Assembly (NCBI RefSeq): GCF_011386835.1
Contig: NC_088791.1
Location: forward strand, 50,425,498-50,489,497
From: Chrysemys picta bellii
Taxonomy: Eukaryota; Chordata; Testudines; Emydidae
Length of the DNA stretch: 64,000 nt
Reading direction: 5' to 3'
Position 1 is the stretch's first letter; each line of letters begins with the position of its first letter. Below the pieces are notes generated by a model. It saw only the letters and a list, made by a program, of their open reading frames with translations. It ran no database searches and was not told where the DNA came from. The position numbers and the translations under genes are program-made. Positions 57,741 through 64,000 of this stretch are shown one piece after another.

Positions 57741-60091
57741 ACTCCCTCTTACCCCCCAAGAAACACACCTACCCCAAGCAGAGTTCTGACCCCCAAAAGG
57801 AAGAAATAACGAACTCCACAAAGCACACCAGGGATTTCACTTTCGTTATTGATTTTATGAAGAAGGCGCTCAGATACTACAGTGATGAGCAGCAAAAAAC
57901 CCTAAGATAGATAGCCAGTGGTTCAATAGCCAAGGTGGAGATATGGGGCCTTTTTGCATATGTCCATTGCCTCCTGCAGGTCAAGTATATTTTTTGATAT
58001 TATAGGTACCACAGAAAGGGATTCTTTGGCCACAGTTATTTAGAACGCAGCCCCCTGTACAACGTCTGTTTCCATATTTACAAAGGGAATGATTGTTCTT
58101 TATTTGTTTAGTGGAGTAATCAAACAGCTTTTTAGGCTAATGGTATTTTGGGTGTTTGCTAGATTCATTTTTCTACAAAATAAATGTAGGCAATGTCCAG
58201 GAGTCTAATGGCTGGCTTGACAGCTGTGTAATGACCTTGCACAGAAACCTTCACTTTATTATAAATCTGAACATGCTAACTCTGAGATTCTTCATCTGTA
58301 CACAAGGCAGGGTAGCTAGTACCCCTAAACCACTTGAGATGCATCTTAATATACTTTGTGAAAAAATGCATCAAAGCAATGCTTAAAATGCCACTCTTCA
58401 TAAACCCAAGCTACTTGATAACCTTTTTCCAGCTCTTTGGTGCACCATCTACCTGTCAGACCTGTTTTCATTAAAATGCCGACACTGCCAAAACTGTTGT
58501 ACTGTCTCAGCCCTTGAATAGCATTGAGGCAAGGCCGTTTATCACCAGCTCTAACAAGTACTAGAGGGAAAAGGAGTTGCTATGGAGGATATTCTCTAAC
58601 TTTCATGAGCCCATTGTGTTATATCAATAATCTAGCGGTAAATGACTTCAGGGAAGTCAAGAACTGGTTACAATTTGAATAACAGAAACATTGTACTCTG
58701 CTGGCCAGCCACCCTGAAATAACTTATAAATTGAGGGTTTTTTTATGGGTCTGCAAAGAAAATACAAAAATCACATAATACCATCCAAATAAAAAATCTG
58801 AGAGGTGTGTGGAAATCATCATCTTTGAAGTAATGAGTTGCAATGGGAGCTACAGGAGCTCAGTACCTCTGAAATTCAGGCCACTTGATTAGGGGCTGGA
58901 TTGTCCCTTCCATTTCATAGTAAAACCTGTGCAAAGAGGAATCTCCACAAGTTTCCACTCATGGCGATACTCAACATCGTTCCCTGGTGAGTAGAGGGGT
59001 AGGCCTCAGAGTCTGCCCCCAGGTCAGGATCTCTATGAATTCTAGAGGGAAAACAGGAAGCCAGAACAACAAGGGTAGGAAGCATGGTCTGGTGCAGTGC
59101 TGGATAAAAACCACTGGTTTCCTGAGTTCCATTCTCAGTTCTGCTACAGGCTTCCTGTGTGACTGTGAGCAAATCAGGTATTCTACCACAGGCCTTCATT
59201 TTTGACCTGTAAAATTGGGATAATACCTCCCTACCTTTTAGGGGTGCTATGAGGATAAATCCATTTCAGACTGAGAGGTGTTCAGATACTACTATAAATA
59301 CCTAGACAGAACTCTGAACCTGCTGCCTGCCCAGAGTCTCCCTCTGGCCATGGCTTTTCTGGGATCTCCCATAAAGCCTCAGGGGGTGTTAATTGTTTCT
59401 TGTAAGCACCACAGAAAAAGAGATTCCCACTCTTTCCTCAGCCTGTCTGGCCCCCTGCAACTTTCCTGACATGCAATGAGACCTGTGTGGGGTTCAGAGG
59501 AAGAGATGTGCCTTAGAATTATATGAACCCCTCTTTCACACAGGATGGGGAAGATTCATCTCCCTCACTCCATGCATGGCGTGTAAGAATGGATTTAAGT
59601 AACCCATTTGACATTTTGGCCTATATCCCATGGGCTTTTAGTTCAGCAAACAAGCCCAGAGATCCCAATCATTAAAACCCATAACCTGGGCAAGAAGAAA
59701 TCTGCTAGGCCATTTACTGCTTTACTCGGGACTGAGAAAGGGCCTCCTCCTCCTTTCAAGACAATAATTTGCCTCCTAGAGGTCTGGATTTTACTAACAA
59801 AGTGAGACGCAGGTCATGTGAAAAGGAAGGAGGAGGAAACAACCTGCTAAGAGAGAGATATAAGATCTTCAGGAGTTTCCATGACAGTGCTGGCTCTCTA
59901 CTCCACTCCCAGAGCAGGGGGTCTCCCCTAGCTGTTAGGCCTTGCAGATAGTCTCTCACTATAAAGCCGATCACATGCTGTCTACCTCTTCCACCAGCAG
60001 CTACACAAGTACACTGCCTCCCAGTTCTGTTTATTTTGTCTGGTTTCACAGATGGGGCATTTATGATGTGCATAAATCACATGAAAGTCAT
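57741..60091. other. Mostly unassigned; MIR-like SINE at 59103-59300
   Basis: No gene is visible. About 59103-59300 follows the MIR order: TCCATTCTCAGTTCTGCTAC, TGTGTGACTGTGAGCAAATC, TGTAAAATTGGGATAATACC, then GGTGCTATGAGGATAAA. About 58835-58895 carries the TGGGAGCTACAGGAGCTCAG module also seen near 32600 and 50900. Confidence 0.5.
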
Positions 60092-60102
60092 ACAGTACTG
60101 AA

Positions 60103-61417
60103 AAAAGAACAGGAGTACTTGTGGCACCTTAGAGACTAACAAATTTATTAGAGCATAAGCTTTCGTGGACTACAGCCCACTTCTTCGGATGCATATAGAG
60201 TGGAATAAATATTGAGGAGATATATATACACACATACAGAGAGCATGAACAGGTGGGAGTTGTCTTACCAACTCTGAGAGGCCAATTGAGTAAGAGAAAA
60301 AAAACTTTTGAAGTGATAATCAAGATAGCCCAGTACAGACAGTTTGATAAGAAGTGTGAGAATACTTACAAGGGGAGATAGATTCAATGTTTGTAATGGC
60401 TCAGCCATTCCCAGTCCTTATTCAATCCTGAGTTGATTGTGTCTAGTTTGCATATCAATTCCAGCTCAGCAGTCTCTCGTTGGAGTCTGTTTTTGAAGTT
60501 TTTCTGTTGTAAGATATTCACCCGCAGGTATGACATTGAATGGCCAGACAGGTTAAAGTGTTCTCCCACTGGTTTTTGAGTATTATGATTCCTGATGTCA
60601 GATTTGTGTCCATTAATTATTTTGTATAGAGACTGTCTGGTTTGGCCAATGTAGAGGGGCATTGCTGGCACATGATGGCATATATCACATTGGTAGATGT
60701 GCAGGTGAACGAGCCCTTGATGGTATGGCTGATGTGATTAGGTCCTATGATGATGTCACTTGAATAGATATGTGGACAGAGTTGGCATCGGGCTTTGTTA
60801 CAAGGATAGGTTCCTGGGTCAGTGGTTTTGTTCAGTGATGTGTGGTTGCTGGTGAGTATTTGCTTTAGGTTGGGGGGTTGTCTGTAAGTGAGGACAGGTC
60901 TGTCTCCCAAGATCTGTGAGAGTAAAGGATCATCTTTCAGGATAGGTTGTAGATCTCTGATGATGCGCTGGAGAGGTTTTAGTTGGGGGCTGAAGGTAAC
61001 AGCTAGTGGTGTTCTGTTATTTTCTTTGTTGGGCCTGTCTTGTAGGAGGTGACTTCTGGGTACTCGTCTGGCTCTGTCAATCTGATTTTTCACTTCAGCA
61101 GGTGGGTATTGTAGTTTTAAGAATGCTTGATAGAGATGTTGTAGGTGCTTGTCTCTATCTGAGGGATTGGAGCAAATGCAGTTATATCTTAGAGCTTGGC
61201 TGTAGACAATGGATCGTGTGGTGTGTCCTGGATGGAAGCTGGAGGCATGTAGGTAAGTGTTGCGGTCAGTAGGTTTCCGGTATAGGGTGGTATTTATGTG
61301 ACCATCGCTTATTAGCACAGTAGTGTCCAGGAAATGGACCGCTTGTGTGGATTGCTCTAGGCTGAGGTTGATGGTGGGATTTGCGGATACAGACTAACAC
61401 GGCTGCTACTCTGAAAC
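60103..61417 (-). mobile_element. Penelope-like element, 5'-truncated copy
   Basis: An 11-bp target duplication ACAGTACTGAA lies at 60092-60102 and 61418-61428. The left end is the Penelope 3' tail; the right end is the 35-bp extension GCGGATACAGACTAACACGG plus CTGCTACTCTGAAAC. The coding part is on the minus strand (60384-61318). The central reverse-transcriptase motifs have been lost through 5' truncation, so this copy could not move alone. Confidence 0.88.
60384..61360 (-). pseudogene. Penelope-like polyprotein C-terminus: RT end plus GIY-YIG endonuclease
   Basis: Penelope-like elements encode a reverse transcriptase fused to a GIY-YIG-type endonuclease. Reading from 61360 down, FLDTTV and then LYRKPTDRNTYLHASSFHPGH is the end of the RT (thumb side). 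A linker leads to CNKARCQLCP, a cysteine cluster typical of the family, then VIYAIMCQQCP, LYIGQTRQSLYK (GIY-YIG core), and INGHKSDIRNHNTQKPVGEH with FNLSGHS. The end is QRETAELELICKLDTINSGL. A one-base frame change near 60655-60665 separates the CQQCP and LYIGQT parts, so the endonuclease core is out of frame with the RT. The RT catalytic region is absent. Confidence 0.85.
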
Positions 61418-61428
61418 ACAGTACTGAA

Positions 61429-61671
61429 GTAGGTTACAGATTGCTGAGTCATCAAAGCAGACTTCACGTTCCTACCCTGGAAAGACTCCACAGTTCTCTC
61501 CCGTGCTGTTGGTACTCAGAGACCTCAGATCAAGAGGCCATTTATGTTCTAAAGCCCTCTTCTGCCCATCTCCAGCAGAAACACTGCAATCACCTTGCTT
61601 GGGGGAGATAGAATTGTTCAGCATCTGGGAGATTATGAACCTTGCATCTTGTTATGGATTTCAATGGAGTC
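61429..61671. other. Unassigned spacer
   Basis: No feature is visible between the Penelope and hAT insertions. Confidence 0.4.
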
Positions 61672-61679
61672 AAAATAAT

Positions 61680-61906
61680 CAGGGCCGGCTCCAGGGTTTT
61701 GGCCGCCCCAAGCAGCCAAACAAACAAACAAAACAAAACAAAAAAATCTGCAATCTGCCTCGGCAATTCAGCGGGAGGTCCTTCGCTCCGAGTAGGAGTG
61801 AGGGACCTTCCGCCGAATTGCCACCAAACAGCTGGACGTGCTGCCCCTCTCGGAAGTGGCCGCCCCAAGCACCTGCTTGGTAAGTTGGTGCCTGGAGCCA
61901 GCCCTG
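61680..61906. mobile_element. hAT-type non-autonomous element, family A, copy 2
   Basis: The ends CAGGGCCGGCTCCAG and CTGGAGCCAGCCCTG are inverted with one mismatch. An exact 8-bp target duplication AAAATAAT lies at 61672-61679 and 61907-61914. It shares termini and GCCGCCCCAAGCA phrases with 2128-2403 and is shorter (227 bp), with an internal AAAC microsatellite at about 61717-61746. Confidence 0.85.
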
Positions 61907-61914
61907 AAAATAAT

Positions 61915-62195
61915 AATACTGTATATGATTAATGTAAATGTTATTGTTCCGCCTTGTTTTAACAGTTTTATTATTATTAATGGTAACAAGTGCTGCTTCC
62001 TTTGCTTTGTTTTGGGGATGGACTCTTTTTCAGATATAGATAAATGATGTATTTTGAAAAATGTCCCAGTGACTAAATAGCCATGCTGACAGTGTAACAC
62101 AGGCTTTGTGTAATTTGGCTAAGCTTTATAAAAAATGTAGAATAAAGCTTTCACTTAAAAAAAATTCATTATTTGCACGATCATAGGCTTATTAA
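61915..62195. other. Unassigned AT-rich stretch
   Basis: No gene or recognisable repeat. Confidence 0.4.
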
Positions 62196-62335
62196 CACAA
62201 ACAAGGGCAGGAGAAACAGAGAAGTGAAGTGACTTGCCCCAAATCAGCAAGTCATTAACACCACTGGAATAGAAACAGTGTCTTCCAACTTCCCATCCAG
62301 TGCCCTGTCCACTGGGCTGTACTGTTTCTCCAAAT
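62196..62335 (+). repeat. MIR-like SINE core remnant
   Basis: GAGAAACAGAGAAGTGAAGT, GACTTGCCCCAAATCAGCAA, then CCAGTGCCCTGTCCACTGGG follows the antisense order of the MIR core. It is old and diverged; no promoter boxes are recognisable. Confidence 0.6.
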
Positions 62336-62369
62336 TATACATATATATCCTGTAGACTGTTTTGAAAAT

Positions 62370-62605
62370 CTTAACTAGTCTGGTATTTTCTTTGATGCTT
62401 TCTTGTTTATTAACAAAGAATGTGCAATTTCCTGCTTCTCCAAGGACAGGGGGAACCAAAACCAAAACGGAGCTGTATCTCAGCTTACAGCCCTAGCTTC
62501 TTTTAGCCAGAGCCTCCACCCCCCAAACTTTCTCTGGGCTTCTCCCAGTGTCACACCAAGCTTATAAGCTGCTCCATGGTTTTCTTGCTTTGCCTCAGAG
62601 TCTCT
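62370..62605. repeat. Interspersed repeat B, copy 2
   Basis: It matches 26244-26640 in the same orientation and order (TAGTCTGGTATT-TCTTTGATG, CTTGTTTATTAACAAAGAA, GGGGGAACCAAAACCAAAAC, TCAGCTTACAGCCCTAGCTT). It ends close to an AC microsatellite. Possibly an antisense LTR fragment. Confidence 0.5.
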
Positions 62606-62606
62606 G

Positions 62607-62614
<8 letters not shown>

Positions 62615-62645
<31 letters not shown>
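62615..62645. repeat. (AC)n microsatellite
   Basis: About 15 uninterrupted AC dinucleotides. Confidence 0.95.
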
Positions 62646-62647
<2 letters not shown>

Positions 62648-62743
62648 TCAGAACAGTACCCTCTGCCCACATGGTGCTAGTTTCCATGCAAACTCCAATA
62701 TACTTTGTTTTATATGTGGCCCCTTAACTGTCTCTAACAACTA

Positions 62744-62931
62744 CACCTCTACCCCGACATAACGTGACCCGATATAACATGAATTCAGATATAACACGGT
62801 AAAGCAGTGCTCCGGGGGGGCGGGCCTGTGCACTCTGGCAGATCAAAGCAAGTTCGATATAACGTGGTTTCACCTATAACACGGTACGATTTTTTGGCTC
62901 CCGAGGACAGCGTTATATCAGGGTAGAGGTG
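62744..62931. mobile_element. TA-flanked TIR element (188 bp)
   Basis: The ends CACCTCTACCCCGACATAAC and the complement of GTTATATCAGGGTAGAGGTG match with few differences. TA flanks both sides (62742-62743 and 62932-62933), the signature of Tc1/mariner-type insertion. Inside, GATATAAC recurs four or more times in both orientations. It is non-coding. Confidence 0.75.
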
Positions 62932-62933
62932 TA

Positions 62934-64000
62934 CCTTAAATAAATTCACACATCAGTTGCAACTCAATTTCAACCCTTTAATCCAGCTCATAACACTTTA
63001 ATAATTTTTAAAATACAGTAGTCCTTAATTTTATTATGTTAGTATTACAGCATTCCTATTTATATAACTTTATAGCATTGCTTTAGCTAGCCTTCCAATA
63101 TCTTCAATGACATTATTCCAGCACCATATATCCATAATATATCAGGTTTACTTTTAAAACTATATCACATAACTTTTATTTATGCTAATATTTCTCTGTG
63201 GGCTATGCCTTAGTCTTCAGTAGGACTATCTGTATATGAGAAACACTTGCTCATGGTAGGAAGCACTATTGAGCCATTTATGTTTTGGTTGCTTATACAT
63301 GTTTAATATAATAAAACTTGCATTGTGTAAGGGTTTACAGCCAACTTTCTTCTAAATACTATTTAAAAAAAAATTCTCAATCATTCTACAGGCAAAATGC
63401 AAGAATGATAGATCATTATTTTGTTTAATTTTAAATTTAAATAAAGTACTATTATATCTCATATTAATTTCAGAACATTGTTAATGTAAGGTTTATGAAA
63501 TTAAAAATACCATCCTTCTCCTAAATTTCATGAGATTGTATTATGCTAATTTATTCTGGTGTGTGTCTTATTAGTCTGCCTTACATATTTTAATACAAAT
63601 AATTATAATAAGAATCTTCTGCAATTAATCATGTGATAAGAGCAAAGTACTGAGCTGCAGGATACTAGTGCCATCCTGAATATTTTTTGCTGAACACTGC
63701 TACATAAAGGTCATCGAAATCTGAGGACTGGATATTGATTTATATTTGTCTTCGGACTGAATACGCTGAACAAATTATAACTGAGCGTTTGGTCATTCAG
63801 ATGGATATTTCCAGCCAGACCAAGGCCTACCCGCCTTGTATGCAGGCATAATTTAGTTCACATTTTGAACTGAGTGCTCAATCTGAGTACCTGTAATTCC
63901 AAAACATTGATTTTTACCTTCTAGCAATCTGGTAACCAAAGAGAAGCTACTCAGAATTGAACTGCAGATGTAAGTTTTGCTGGCAAAAATTGCAGCCTTA
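62934..64000. other. Unassigned AT-rich stretch
   Basis: No gene or recognisable repeat is visible to the end of the window. Confidence 0.45.

Overview
This looks like a piece of nuclear genome from a reptile, most probably a cryptodiran turtle. It is AT-rich with no compact operon-like coding. Its repeats fit turtles: CR1 LINEs, a tRNA-headed SINE whose tail matches the CR1 tail, Penelope-like elements, PIF/Harbinger elements and hAT miniature elements. I recognise no host gene, tRNA, rRNA or CRISPR array. Every reading frame I could assign belongs to a mobile element. The turtle call rests on remembered repeat types, not on a database search.

Layout. 0-4.2 kb: a Harbinger-type MITE (99-411) and a 276-bp hAT-type element with a perfect 8-bp target duplication (2128-2403). 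4.26-9.07 kb: a nearly complete 4.8-kb PIF/Harbinger transposon with TTA target duplication, a two-exon Myb/SANT-like gene (+), a HARBI1-like transposase gene (-) and a third antisense ORF inside the Myb-gene intron. 10.5 kb: a tRNA-derived SINE. 14.3-15.35 kb: the 3' end of a CR1 LINE interrupted by a 335-bp hAT element. 22.7-23.6 kb: a CR1 tail cut by an LTR. 24.8-25.6 kb: a palindromic Penelope insertion. 26.8 kb: another Harbinger-type MITE. 29.2-31.1 kb: a decayed CR1 with reverse-transcriptase motifs, interrupted by a foldback element. 31.26-32.16 kb: a 902-bp hAT-like element. 33.85-34.71, 36.4-37.23, 40.65-41.25 and 47.75-48.58 kb: LTR-like sequences. 39.05-39.77 kb: an extremely GC-rich TIR element. 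41.3 kb: a Harbinger-type MITE. 46.57-46.89 kb: a Penelope hairpin with 14-bp target duplication. 48.6-49.57 kb: an antisense non-LTR retrotransposon remnant ending in a C2H2 finger. 53.34-55.81 kb: a complete but decayed DNA transposon that I cannot place in a superfamily. 55.8-57.9 kb: L2-like fragments on both strands. 60.10-61.42 kb: the best Penelope copy, with a GIY-YIG-type endonuclease domain. 61.68 and 62.74 kb: two more small DNA transposons.

How the parts relate. The Harbinger transposase and Myb-like proteins are the usual two-protein mobilisation pair, and the TAA-flanked MITEs carrying the same TCTACACT terminus are plausible passengers. CR1 supplies the machinery that the CR1-tailed SINE would have used. 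The items most worth a second look are the conserved-looking third ORF in the Harbinger intron, the unclassified 53.3-55.8 kb transposon, and the palindromic Penelope insertions.
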